64,000 nt of DNA, from positions 62,001 through 126,000 of the forward strand of contig NZ_VHLH01000010.1 in the NCBI RefSeq assembly GCF_006516965.1, given 5' to 3'. Below, one piece after another: positions 47,754-56,474 of this stretch (within the stretch, counting starts at the first letter, position 1; the number at the start of each line of letters is the position of its first letter). The stretch comes from Pararhizobium mangrovi (GTDB lineage: Bacteria > Pseudomonadota > Alphaproteobacteria > Rhizobiales > Rhizobiaceae). Below the pieces are notes generated by a model that worked only from the letters and a program-made list of their open reading frames with translations, was not told the origin of the DNA and did not search any database. The translations under genes were made by a program, and so were the position numbers.

Positions 47754-49163
47754 TCAATGCTTGATCATCACGTGGCGGGCGGTCGTGTAGTCCTCCAGCG
47801 AATACATCGACATGTCCTTGCCGTAGCCCGACATCTTCATGCCGCCATGGGGCATCTCGTTGACGAGCGCGAAATGCGTGTTGATCCATGTGCAGCCATA
47901 TTGCAGCCGTGCTGCGGTGCGCATCGCCTTCGAAATATCGCTTGTCCAGACCGACGAGGCGAGCCCGTATTCGGAATCGTTTGCCCAGGCGATCGCTTCG
48001 TCCGGCTCGGAAAACCGGGTGACGGAGACGACCGGACCGAACACCTCGCGCTGGACGATCTCGTCCTCCTGCCGCGCGCCGGCGATCAGCGTCGGCTCGT
48101 AGAAGAAGCCCGCACCGTCCGGCTGCTTTCCACCGGTGACGATCTCCATGTGGCTTTCCGCGCGCGCCCGCTCGACGAAGCTCGCGACCCGGCCACGCTG
48201 GCGCTCGCTGATCAGCGGGCCGATCTCGACATCCTCGTCCTGCCGGCCGTAGCGGATGCCGGAGACGGCGGAAGCGAGATCGGCGACGAGCTTGTCGTGG
48301 ACTTTCGCTCCCGCGTAGATGCGGCAGGCGGCGGTGCAGTCCTGCCCGGCGTTGAAATAGCCGAAGAGGCGCACCCCTTCGACGACCTCGGCGATGTCGG
48401 CATCGTCATAGACGATGACGGGCGCCTTGCCGCCGAGTTCGAGATGGGTGCGCTTGATCGATTTCGACGCCATTTCGAGAACCTTGCGGCCGGTGGCGAT
48501 GTCGCCGGTGAGCGAAACCATCCGCACGCGTGGATCCGAAACGAGCGCGGCACCAACCGTGTCGCCGCGCCCGAGCACGAGGTTGAAGACGCCCTCGGGA
48601 AGGATGCCGGCGGCGATCTCGGCGAATTTCAATGCCGTCAGCGGCGTCTGCTCGGACGGCTTCATGACGACGGTGTTGCCGGCGGCAAGGGCCGGCGCGA
48701 CCTTCCACGACAGCATCATCAGCGGATAGTTCCACGGTGCGATCGAGCCGACGACGCCGACCGGATCGCGCCGGATCATGCTCGTATGGCCGGCCATGTA
48801 TTCGCCGGCGGCACTGGCATGGAGCGTGCGCGCGGCACCTGCGAAGAAGCGGAAGCAGTCGACCGTCGCCGGGATCTCCTCGTCGCGCGCCTGCGCGAAG
48901 GGCTTGCCGCAATTGTCGCTCTCGAGGCGGGCGAACTCGTCGGTCTTCGCCTCGATCGCGTCGGCGAGCTTCAGGAGCATGGCGGAGCGTTCGCCGGGCG
49001 TCAGTCCGGCCCAACCGGAAAAGGCGCGGTCGGCCGCTTCGATCGCGGTCTTCACCTGACCTTCGCTGGCACTCGCGAGGCTTTCGATCGCCTCGCCGGT
49101 CGCCGGATTGATCACGGTCTCCGGCGCGGCCTCGCCCTCGACCATCGCGTTTCCGATCAGCAT
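47754..49163 (-). CDS. patD: Gamma-aminobutyraldehyde dehydrogenase
   Basis: The 469-residue ALDH-superfamily protein has [20 protein letters not shown], the catalytic Glu segment [10 protein letters not shown] and the active Cys in [14 protein letters not shown]. The overall sequence, including [12 protein letters not shown], matches the putrescine-degradation dehydrogenase that makes 4-aminobutyrate from 4-aminobutanal. It heads the importer operon. The ATG at 49163 has GGGAG eight bases upstream and is preferred to a start at 49181. A putrescine aminotransferase or oxidase is not in the window, so the first step of degradation must be encoded elsewhere. Confidence 0.87.
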   Translation of the reverse strand: MLIGNAMVEGEAAPETVINPATGEAIESLASASEGQVKTAIEAADRAFSGWAGLTPGERSAMLLKLADAIEAKTDEFARLESDNCGKPFAQARDEEIPATVDCFRFFAGAARTLHASAAGEYMAGHTSMIRRDPVGVVGSIAPWNYPLMMLSWKVAPALAAGNTVVMKPSEQTPLTALKFAEIAAGILPEGVFNLVLGRGDTVGAALVSDPRVRMVSLTGDIATGRKVLEMASKSIKRTHLELGGKAPVIVYDDADIAEVVEGVRLFGYFNAGQDCTAACRIYAGAKVHDKLVADLASAVSGIRYGRQDEDVEIGPLISERQRGRVASFVERARAESHMEIVTGGKQPDGAGFFYEPTLIAGARQEDEIVQREVFGPVVSVTRFSEPDEAIAWANDSEYGLASSVWTSDISKAMRTAARLQYGCTWINTHFALVNEMPHGGMKMSGYGKDMSMYSLEDYTTARHVMIKH

Positions 49164-49262
49164 CGTTCGAACTCCCTGCATGCGATGCCGGGAATGCTAC
49201 GAGCGTTCGATCTATAAGCAAAATCTGAAATTATGCGGCCGGCATTCGGATTTTCCGATACC

Positions 49263-49366
49263 CGGAGCATTTCCAGCCAGACCGATCCAGTCTGGCGCCG
49301 CGAACGATGCGCAAGACGAGAAGATGGAGCGTCGGACTTGATCCAGTCGGGTCGCGGAGCGTTCTA
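49263..49366. repeat. Dispersed repeat, copy C
   Basis: The copy opens GGAGCATTTCCAGCCAGACC and ends GAGCGTTCTAG. It shares long segments with copy B. CCAGAC and GTCTGG form a stem, and GATCCAGTC occurs twice as a direct repeat. Its terminal CTAG supplies the TAG stop of the minus-strand LysR gene, as in copy B. Confidence 0.78.
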
Positions 49367-50302
49367 GCGGCGCGGTCGCCCTTGGCCGTAATCGCGGCTG
49401 AGTTCGATAAAATGGCGAACCGGTTCGCCAAGCGGCATACCGCGTCTCCATGCAAGGCCAATATCGACGGTATGAACCGCACCGGTGAGGTAGCGCGCTT
49501 CGATCCGGTCGCCCTCGAGGGAGAACGGCCGGTAGGCGACGTCCGGCAGCATGGCGATGCCCACCCCCGTGCCGACGAGGCTGCGGATCGCCTCGACGGA
49601 ATCGCTCTTCATCGCGACCGGCGGATGGAAGCCGCCGCCGTCGCGCCAGAGCCGCGCGGTTGTATCGGCGAGTTCGTCCATCGTCAGCATGACGAAGGGC
49701 TCGTTCGCGAGATGGTCGAATTCGAGCGAGGAATGCGTAAGCAGCGCATGCCGTTCGGGCAGCCACACGCGAAACGGCGAACGCAGCAGGATCTCGCTCT
49801 GCAGGCCCTGATGGTCGACAAGGTTGGAGACCACGAGAAGCCCGACATCGATCTCGCCGCCGACGAGAAGATGTTCGAGATAGGCGCGATCGTCCTCGAC
49901 GACGCGAACGGCGATGTTCTGGAAGACGCGCCGGAAGCGGGCGAGAAGATCGGCGAGATAGTAGCCCGACACCATACGCGTCACACCGATATTCAGTTCG
50001 CCGGCGACGTTTTCCGGCCTGAGCCGCACCGTGTTGCGCGCGTCGGCGACGGCCGCGAGGATCAGCCGGGAATGACGCAGCAGCCGGTGCCCCTCGTGCG
50101 TCAGCCGCATGCCCTTTTGATGCCGCGCGAAAAGCGGCGATCCCATCTCCTCCTCGAGCGACTGGATCGCCGCCGTGATCGCCGATTGCGAAATGCCGAC
50201 GCGCATGGCCGCACGCGAGATCGAGCCCGTTTCGGCCACGAGCGAAAAGTAGCGAAACTGGCGCAGCGTCAGCGATTGGGGACCGTCTTTGGCCAACAGC
50301 AT
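49364..50302 (-). CDS. LysR-family transcriptional regulator
   Basis: The 312-residue protein has the N-terminal winged helix (LTLRQFRYFSLVAETGSISR, AAMRVGISQSAITAAIQSLE) and a type 2 periplasmic-binding-like effector domain (about 95-305). It could regulate the adjoining aldehyde dehydrogenase operon or an unlinked pathway; the target is unknown. The ATG at 50302 is preferred to a TTG at 50341 because it fits the family N-terminus. The stop codon lies in repeat copy C. Confidence 0.85.
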   Translation of the reverse strand: MLLAKDGPQSLTLRQFRYFSLVAETGSISRAAMRVGISQSAITAAIQSLEEEMGSPLFARHQKGMRLTHEGHRLLRHSRLILAAVADARNTVRLRPENVAGELNIGVTRMVSGYYLADLLARFRRVFQNIAVRVVEDDRAYLEHLLVGGEIDVGLLVVSNLVDHQGLQSEILLRSPFRVWLPERHALLTHSSLEFDHLANEPFVMLTMDELADTTARLWRDGGGFHPPVAMKSDSVEAIRSLVGTGVGIAMLPDVAYRPFSLEGDRIEARYLTGAVHTVDIGLAWRRGMPLGEPVRHFIELSRDYGQGRPRR

Positions 50303-50389
50303 CTCGTAACGAACGGCGTTCGTCGGGAGGTTTAGCGGCAAACCGGCGACGGGGACAGCGGTTCGCCCATCGCCGTCGCCCGCCGCCGG

Positions 50390-50692
50390 TCAGACGTCGT
50401 TCGCCTCGAGCTGGTGCTCGAGGGGCGTGCCCGCCGCGGCGTCGACGGGGAAATGACAGGCGACGCTGCGTCCGTTGCCGCCGTGGCGACGAAGCGGCGG
50501 GCGTTCGGCGCGGCACCGGTCGCTGGCGATCGGGCAGCGCGTCGAAAACTTTCAGCCCTTCGGCGGGTTTACGGCATTCGGGATCTCGCCTTCGAGAATG
50601 ATGCGCGAACCGCGGATCGCGGGATCGGGCGCGTGTAGTGCCTGCGAAAGCGCTTTGGTGATACAGCGCGAGGTCGGCTTCGCCATGCCGCT
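50390..50692 (-). pseudogene. Remnant of an Opp/Dpp ABC ATPase, C-terminal end only
   Basis: Read on the minus strand, the segment gives AKPTSRCITKALSQAL, HAPDPAIRGSRIILEGEIPN and AVNPPKG, then a TGA (50552-50554), then KFSTRCPIASDRC, RSVACHFP and a final stop at 50390. This is the oligopeptide-transporter C-terminal domain (pattern YTKAL, PDP, GEIP, NPP-GC-F-RCP, VACH) with the conserved Cys codon changed to a stop. The ATPase core with Walker motifs is missing upstream. The intact dppDF gene at 57405 is not a close copy. It is a decayed relic. Confidence 0.78.
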
Positions 50693-51116
50693 CAGGCGGT
50701 CGTAGCGGACGAGCGTGCTGCCGGGCTGCAGCACCCGGGCGAGGCTGCTCCCCCGTATGTCGCCGATCGGCACGCCATGCGGATCTGCCACGAGCCTTTC
50801 GAGCAGGCGCAGCCCATCGTCATCGAGGAGGCCGACGAATGCCGAAAGCAGGCTCTGCGCGTGCCGGCTCACGGCGAGCCGAACCCGTGCTCGTCCCGGC
50901 GGGCCGAAACGAGCTGGCGAACCGGGCGCGCGTCTTCATGGAACGCGAACATGGGTCGACGATACGCAAGATGGGCGTGCACACAAGCGCTTCCGCATGG
51001 GCAATATGGCGCACCCGCCGGCGGGCAACGAAAGGGTCGGTCGTTCCAAGGCGGACGTGCAGACTGCATAATAAGAAGGCAAATCACGTCGGTGCATAAA
51101 ATTTTTTCGGAAAGCG

Positions 51117-51144
51117 TTGACTCCGTTGTCGGCTCGGTTACGCT
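51117..51144 (+). promoter_or_regulatory. Candidate promoter of the amiC operon
   Basis: TTGACT (51117-51122) and TACGCT (51139-51144) are 16 bases apart. A transcript starting near 51151 would carry about 100 bases of leader containing the hairpin at 51181-51233 before amiC. The match is fair rather than strong. Confidence 0.5.
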
Positions 51145-51180
51145 TCCGTTGAAAATCAGCTCCATGAGCTAAGGGCAAAC

Positions 51181-51233
51181 ACGCCTCGTCGTCGCTCGGT
51201 CTTTCCAGAAGGCCCGGCGGACGAGGCGTTTTT
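51181..51233 (+). terminator. Terminator/attenuator in the amiC leader
   Basis: ACGCCTCGTC (51181-51190) pairs perfectly with GACGAGGCGT (51220-51229), and five T residues follow (51229-51233). An inner GGTCTT/AAGGCC-type stem sits in the loop. It lies between the candidate promoter and the amiC start codon at 51251, inside the same transcript. The operon codes for an ANTAR antiterminator, so this is a natural attenuation target (inference). Confidence 0.75.
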
Positions 51234-51250
51234 CGTTCGGGATACCGGCG

Positions 51251-52345
51251 ATGCGCAGACGGCTACGGGTCGGACTTCTCTATTCCCTCAGCGGAACCTA
51301 TGCGCTGCTTTCGCAAGGCTGCCGTGCGGGTGCGCTCGCCGCGATCGAGGCGGTGAACGGTGATGCGTCCCTTCCGATCGAGATCGAGGCGGTCGAGCGC
51401 GATCCGGCAGGCAACATCGACCGCTACGCGCCGCTGGCGGAAGAGCTGCTGCGTGGCGAAAGGGTCGATCACATCGTCGGCTGCATCACCTCGTGGAGCC
51501 GCAAGGAGGTGATCCCCGCGCTCGAGAAGACCGGCGGAACGCTGTGGTACGCCGCGCCCTACGAGGGCTTCGAGGCGAACGACCACGTCGTCTACATGCA
51601 TGCCTGCCCGAACCAGCACATCCTGCCGTTGATGCGATACGCGATCCCGCGCTTCGGGGTGCGCGCGTTCCTCGTCGGCTCGAACTACATCTGGGGCTGG
51701 GAAACGAACCGGATCGCGCGCGATCTCGTCCACGATGCCGGCGGCAGCGTTCTCGGCGAACGGCACCTCGCGCTCGGCGACGAGGATGTCGGCCGCATCG
51801 TCGAGGAGATCCGGCAGACGCGGCCGAGCTTCGTTCTCAACAATTTCGTCGGCGCGACCTCCTACGCTTTCCTGAAGGCGTATGCCGAACTCGGCGAATG
51901 CGATCCGTGGTTTGCGTCGGCGAATTGCCCGGTGCTGAGCTGCAACCTTACCGAAGCCGAACTTGGCGCAATCGGCCGGGCGGGCGAGGGGCATATCGCC
52001 GCCGGACCCTTCTTCGACACGCGGCCGACCGGCGCCGGGGCGCGGCGATCCTCGTTCATGATGGCTGCCGAGAGCGCAATCCGCGTACTCGCGCAAACCG
52101 TGGTGCAGGGCGGCGGTGCCGGCGGCGCGCTCGACCTCGCACGCGGGCCTTTTGACACGCCGTTCGGCCGGATCGCGTTCGATCTGCAGACACGGCATGC
52201 CCATCTGCCGGTGCATATCGCGCGCATCGAAGACGGCCGGTTCACCATTGTGGACGGCAGCTGCGGGCTCGTCGCGCCCGATCCCTACCTTTCGCGCTAC
52301 GATCCCCATACCGCCTTCGCACGCACCCTGAGGGTCGTCTCGTGA
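51251..52345 (+). CDS. amiC: AmiC-type amide sensor (substrate-binding-like, cytoplasmic)
   Basis: The 364-residue protein belongs to the urea/amide/branched-chain binding-protein fold (RVGLLYSLSGTYALLSQGCR, GCITSWSRKEVIPALEKTGG, YAAPYEGFEANDHVVYMHAC) but starts without a signal peptide, as AmiC does. In the known system AmiC binds amides and holds the antiterminator AmiR inactive. The next gene, an ANTAR protein, overlaps it by four bases (GTGA), which supports this role. A secreted ABC binding protein is less likely because of the missing leader and because a separate DppA is present. Confidence 0.82.
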   Translation: MRRRLRVGLLYSLSGTYALLSQGCRAGALAAIEAVNGDASLPIEIEAVERDPAGNIDRYAPLAEELLRGERVDHIVGCITSWSRKEVIPALEKTGGTLWYAAPYEGFEANDHVVYMHACPNQHILPLMRYAIPRFGVRAFLVGSNYIWGWETNRIARDLVHDAGGSVLGERHLALGDEDVGRIVEEIRQTRPSFVLNNFVGATSYAFLKAYAELGECDPWFASANCPVLSCNLTEAELGAIGRAGEGHIAAGPFFDTRPTGAGARRSSFMMAAESAIRVLAQTVVQGGGAGGALDLARGPFDTPFGRIAFDLQTRHAHLPVHIARIEDGRFTIVDGSCGLVAPDPYLSRYDPHTAFARTLRVVS

Positions 52346-52947
52346 CCCGGCAGCGCATTCCCAATCTCGGCGGGGCACGTGCCGTCATCCTTCATCGGCC
52401 ACATGACGTGGTGGATGCGCTGGCGCGGCAGCTCTCGGCGATCGGCCTCGTGCCGGAACCCTGCTGGCCGGACCTGCCGGCAAGCGTCGTCGCCGCCGAC
52501 TTCCTCTTTTTCGACGCCGATATGGGCTTCGATGCGCAGTTTCCCTGGGCTGCCGGTGCCGCACCGCTTCCGACGATCATGCTGATCGGCTCGGAAGCGC
52601 CGGGGCGTATCGAATGGGCGCTGTCCCGCGAGGCGAACGCCCAATTGCTCAAGCCGGTCGGCAGTGCGGGCGTCTATTCCTCTCTTCTGATCGCGCGGCA
52701 GACCTTCGAACGCCGAATGCAGCAGACAGCCGAGATCGAGACGCTCCGCGAGCGCGTGGCCGAACGCCAGACGATCGTTCGTGCCGTCGCGGTCCTTGGT
52801 GGCGACGGTGGGGAGGAGGCGGGCTTCGATCGTCTGCGCCATCTCGCGATGGACTGGCGGGTGACGATGGAAGAGGCTGCCGCACGCGTGATGGCAGCTT
52901 CCGGCGAGCCGCCGCGTACCGGTCCGGCCAAGAGGAGAGCCGGATGA
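52342..52947 (+). CDS. amiR: AmiR-type ANTAR antiterminator
   Basis: The 201-residue protein has an N-terminal pseudo-receiver (about 10-120) and a C-terminal ANTAR domain (about 130-185; helices ETLRERVAERQTIVRAVAVL and FDRLRHLAMDWRVTMEEAAA) that binds RNA. ANTAR proteins bind leader RNA and prevent terminator formation. The GTG start overlaps the amiC stop, and the stop overlaps the dppC start (ATGA). The hairpin at 51181-51233 upstream is a plausible target. The family call rests on domain order and on the AmiC neighbour. Confidence 0.82.
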   Translation: MTRQRIPNLGGARAVILHRPHDVVDALARQLSAIGLVPEPCWPDLPASVVAADFLFFDADMGFDAQFPWAAGAAPLPTIMLIGSEAPGRIEWALSREANAQLLKPVGSAGVYSSLLIARQTFERRMQQTAEIETLRERVAERQTIVRAVAVLGGDGGEEAGFDRLRHLAMDWRVTMEEAAARVMAASGEPPRTGPAKRRAG

Positions 52948-53849
52948 GCGCGACGACGGAAGAAACCTCCGCAGGCCCCGTCCGGCGACGCGCGCCACGG
53001 GGCACGCTTCGCCGGCTCCTCTCGCGGCCGCTCGCCGTCGTCGGCTTGGCAATCATCGGGATCGTCACATTCGGGGCGATCTTCGCACCCTGGCTGACAC
53101 CCTACGGCGTCGACGACCAGATGTTCGACGGGCTGACGCTGCAGGGCGCGCCCCTGCCACCGAACGGGCATTTCCTGCTCGGAACGGACCTGCTCGGCCG
53201 CGATCTCCTCACGCGCATCCTGTTCGGCGCACGCACGTCGCTCATCATCGGCATCGTGGCGAACGGCGTATCGCTGGCGATCGGCAGCGCCGTCGGCATC
53301 ACGGCCGGCTATTTCCGCGGCTGGGTCGGCACGATCCTCATGCGCTTCACCGATCTGATGATGGCCTTTCCCGCGCTCCTGCTCGCAATCTGCCTGGCGG
53401 CCGTCTTCACGCCGAGCCTGTGGATCGTCGCCATGGTGATCGCGCTCGTCAACTGGGTGCAGATCGCGCGCGTCGTCTATACCGAGACGCGTTCGATCAG
53501 CGAGCGGGAGTTCGTCGATGCCGAACGCTCGCTTGGCGCCGGCTCCATGCGCATCCTCACGAAGCACATCCTGCCGCACCTTGTTCCGATCATCATCGTG
53601 TGGGGGACACTCGGGATTTCCGTCACCGTGCTTCTCGAGGCGACGCTTTCCTATCTTGGCGTCGGCGTGCAGCCGCCGACCCCTTCCTGGGGCAACATCA
53701 TCTTCGAGAACCAGACCTACTTCCAGGCCGCACCCTGGCTGGTCTTCTTTCCCGGTGCGGCGATCTTGGCGCTCGCGCTTGCCTTCAATCTCGTCGGCGA
53801 TGCGCTGCGTGACATCCTGGACCCGACGCAACGGGGGATCCTGTCATGA
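52944..53849 (+). CDS. Peptide-type ABC permease, DppC-like
   Basis: The 301-residue inner-membrane protein has an N-terminal membrane helix and LLGTDLLGRDLLTRILFGAR, typical of the DppC/OppC family, and the EAA-like RSISEREFVDAERSLGAGS loop. It forms a pore with the DppB-like protein. The ATG at 52944 overlaps the amiR stop; the upstream frame to 52614 lies inside amiR. The order permease C before B is less usual. Confidence 0.88.
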   Translation: MSATTEETSAGPVRRRAPRGTLRRLLSRPLAVVGLAIIGIVTFGAIFAPWLTPYGVDDQMFDGLTLQGAPLPPNGHFLLGTDLLGRDLLTRILFGARTSLIIGIVANGVSLAIGSAVGITAGYFRGWVGTILMRFTDLMMAFPALLLAICLAAVFTPSLWIVAMVIALVNWVQIARVVYTETRSISEREFVDAERSLGAGSMRILTKHILPHLVPIIIVWGTLGISVTVLLEATLSYLGVGVQPPTPSWGNIIFENQTYFQAAPWLVFFPGAAILALALAFNLVGDALRDILDPTQRGILS

Positions 53850-54766
53850 TCGGCTACCTCGTCCGGCGGCTTCTCCAATCGATCCTCATCCTGATCGGCG
53901 TCTCGATCGTCACCTACGCGCTGCTCTACGTTCTTCCCGCCGATCCCGCGCGCCAGATCGCGGGGCGTAGCGCCACGGCGGAGACGGTCGCGAACATTCG
54001 CGAGCAACTGGGCCTGAACGATCCCTTCATCGTGCAGTACTGGCGCTATTTCCTTGGCCTTCTCCATGGCGATTTCGGCCGCTCCTACCTGCAACGCACC
54101 GAGGTCGCGGACCTCGTTGCGGCGCGACTGCCGGCGACCCTGCTCCTCATGCTCGGCGCGATCGTCTGCGAACTGGCGATGGGGCTGACGATGGGCCTCG
54201 TTGCGGCCTTGCGGCGCGGGACGAACACCGACCAGGGGCTGATGGTCGTTTCCTTCGTCGGCGTTTCCGCGCCGCAATTCGTGACCGGGCTCCTGCTTCT
54301 CTACGTCTTTGCCGTGAGGCTCGGCTGGTTCCCGATCGGCGGCTACGGCACGTTTTCGCATCTCGTGCTGCCATCGCTGACGCTCGGCGTGCTCGGGGCA
54401 GGCTGGTATTCGCGCATGATGCGCTCGTCGATGATCGACGTCCTGCGACAGGATTATATCCGCACCGCGCGCGCCAAGGGGCTGAAGCGCTTCGTCGTCG
54501 TCTTCCGGCATGCCCTGCCGAACGCGATCCTGCCGGTCATCGCGATGATCGGCATCGATATCGGCCTCTTCATGAGCGGTATCGTGGTGGTCGAAAGCGT
54601 GTTCGGCTGGCCCGGCATCGGCCAGCTCGCCTGGCAGGCGATCCAGCGCGTCGACATTCCCATCATCATGGGCGTTACGCTCGTCTCGGCGATCGCCATC
54701 GTGCTCGGCAATCTGCTTGCCGACGTGGTGGCGCCGTTCATCGACCCGAGGATCAAGCTCAGATGA
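53846..54766 (+). CDS. Peptide-type ABC permease, DppB-like
   Basis: The 306-residue protein starts MIGYLVRRLLQSILILIGVS and has the ALLYVLPADPARQIAG region, GLNDPFIVQYWRYFLGLLHGDFG and the EAA-like DYIRTARAKGLKRFVVVFRH loop of DppB/OppB permeases. It is coupled to dppC by an ATGA overlap. It should form the import channel with DppC. The substrate may be an amide or small peptide, judging by the sensor and amidase in the operon. Confidence 0.9.
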   Translation: MIGYLVRRLLQSILILIGVSIVTYALLYVLPADPARQIAGRSATAETVANIREQLGLNDPFIVQYWRYFLGLLHGDFGRSYLQRTEVADLVAARLPATLLLMLGAIVCELAMGLTMGLVAALRRGTNTDQGLMVVSFVGVSAPQFVTGLLLLYVFAVRLGWFPIGGYGTFSHLVLPSLTLGVLGAGWYSRMMRSSMIDVLRQDYIRTARAKGLKRFVVVFRHALPNAILPVIAMIGIDIGLFMSGIVVVESVFGWPGIGQLAWQAIQRVDIPIIMGVTLVSAIAIVLGNLLADVVAPFIDPRIKLR

Positions 54767-54806
54767 CGCAATTCCTACCCAACGTTCCACGATCACGGAG
54801 GCAAGC

Positions 54807-56474
54807 ATGAAGAAAGCATTCTATGCAGGGGTCGCCACCCTTGCGATCGGCATTGCCCTCGGCGCGATGCCCGCAAAAGCGCAATCGAGCGGCGACAAGG
54901 GCGCGACCGACGCATCCGCCACGAAGGCGCAGGATGGCGGCGCGATCACCGTCACCTTCAACAACGACGTTGCGACGCTCGACCCCGCGATCGGCTACGA
55001 CTGGCAGAACTGGTCGATGATCAAGAGCCTGTTCGACGGACTGATGGGCTACAAGGCTGGCACGACCGAACTCGAACCGGACCTCGCCGAGAGCTATACC
55101 GTTTCCGACGACGGCAAGACCTATACGTTCAAGCTCCGCGACGGCGTGAAATTCCACAACGGCCGGACGATGACGGCCGATGACGTACAATATTCGCTGG
55201 ACCGCGTCGTCGATCCGAAGACGAAGAGCCCGGGGGCCGGCTTCTTCTCTTCGATCGCCGGTTATCAGGATGTCGCCGACGGCAAGGCCGAACATCTCAA
55301 GGGCGTAAAGGTCGTCGATCCGCATACGGTCGAGATCGACCTCGACGAGCCGGACGCCGCCTTCCTGCACAAGATGGCGTTGAACTTCGCCTTCGTCGTG
55401 CCGAAGGAAGCGGTCGAGAAGTACGGCGACGATTTCGGCAAGAACCCGGTCGGCACCGGCGCCTTCAAGATGAAGAACTGGTCGCTCGGTCAGCAGCTCG
55501 TCTTCGTCAAGAACGACGACTATTTTCGCAAGGGTCTGCCGCATCTCGACCAGATCACCTTCCAGTTCGGGCAGGAGCCGATCGTTGCATTGCTGCGCCT
55601 GCAGCGCGGCGAGGTCGACATTGCCGGGGACGGCATTCCGCCGGCGAAGTTCCTCGAAGTGATGAACGATCCGAAACAGAAGAAGGAGGTCGTCTCCGGC
55701 GACCAGCTTCAAACCGGCTACATCACCATGAACACGACGGAGAAGCCCTTCGACGACGTGAAGGTGCGCAAGGCCGTCAACATGGCGATCAACAAGCGGC
55801 GCATCATCCAGATCATCAATGGCCGTGCGACGCCTGCGAGCCAGCCGCTTCCGCCGCTGATGCCGGCCTACGACAAGAGCTACGAGGGTTATAAGTACGA
55901 TCCGGAAGCTGCGAAGAAGATGCTCGCCGACGCCGGCCATCCGGACGGCTTCGAGACGCAGCTCTACGTCTACAACACCGATCCGCAGCCGCGCATCGCA
56001 CAGGCGATCCAGCAGGATCTGTCGAAGATCGGCATCAAGGTGGACATCAAGTCGCTTGCCCAGGCGAACGTGATCTCGGCCGGCGGATCGAAGGACGGCG
56101 TGCCGATGATCTGGTCCGGCGGCATGGCCTGGATCGCGGACTATCCCGATCCCTCGAACTTCTACTGGCCAATTCTGGGCTGTTCCGGTGCCGCCGAGGG
56201 CGGCTGGAACTGGGCGAAATACTGCAACGAGGATCTCGACGCGGAAGCCGCCAAGGCCGATGCGATCGTCGCGCCGGGCAAGCAGCAGCAGCGCTACGAC
56301 ATGTGGAAGGACGTCTATCACAAGGTCATGGACGATGCGCCCTGGGTGCCGGTCTTCCACGAGAAGCGCTACACCATCAAGTCGGACCGGATGGGCGGAC
56401 CGGACAAGTTCTACGCCGATCCCATCAACATCCCCGTGAACTACGACCATGTGTGGGTGAAGAATGTGCAATAG
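54807..56474 (+). CDS. Peptide-type ABC substrate-binding protein, DppA-like
   Basis: The 555-residue precursor has a signal peptide ending near residue 25 (MPAKAQ), then an SBP_bac_5 domain with PDLAESYTVSDDGKTYTFKL, GVKFHNGRTMTADDVQYSLD and NPVGTGAFKMKNW. It should capture the substrate in the periplasm and deliver it to DppB/DppC. The ATG at 54807 has GGAGG five bases upstream. The substrate is unknown. Its reading frame ends inside the first codons of the amidase gene (11-base overlap). Confidence 0.88.
   Translation: MKKAFYAGVATLAIGIALGAMPAKAQSSGDKGATDASATKAQDGGAITVTFNNDVATLDPAIGYDWQNWSMIKSLFDGLMGYKAGTTELEPDLAESYTVSDDGKTYTFKLRDGVKFHNGRTMTADDVQYSLDRVVDPKTKSPGAGFFSSIAGYQDVADGKAEHLKGVKVVDPHTVEIDLDEPDAAFLHKMALNFAFVVPKEAVEKYGDDFGKNPVGTGAFKMKNWSLGQQLVFVKNDDYFRKGLPHLDQITFQFGQEPIVALLRLQRGEVDIAGDGIPPAKFLEVMNDPKQKKEVVSGDQLQTGYITMNTTEKPFDDVKVRKAVNMAINKRRIIQIINGRATPASQPLPPLMPAYDKSYEGYKYDPEAAKKMLADAGHPDGFETQLYVYNTDPQPRIAQAIQQDLSKIGIKVDIKSLAQANVISAGGSKDGVPMIWSGGMAWIADYPDPSNFYWPILGCSGAAEGGWNWAKYCNEDLDAEAAKADAIVAPGKQQQRYDMWKDVYHKVMDDAPWVPVFHEKRYTIKSDRMGGPDKFYADPINIPVNYDHVWVKNVQ

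Larger units (their letters stand above)
50303..51250. other. 948-base region with a decayed ABC ATPase and the amiC leader
   Basis: Besides the decayed ABC ATPase tail (50390-50692) and the promoter and leader of amiC (51117-51233), I see no gene here. Open frames between 50700 and 51110 are short, lack ribosome binding sites and match no family I recognise, although a longer ancestral gene may have filled the stretch. Confidence 0.5.

Noticed and set aside
51251-52345. Secreted branched-chain/urea ABC binding protein
   Set aside because: There is no signal peptide, and it overlaps an ANTAR gene, as in AmiC/AmiR; a separate DppA is encoded in the same operon.
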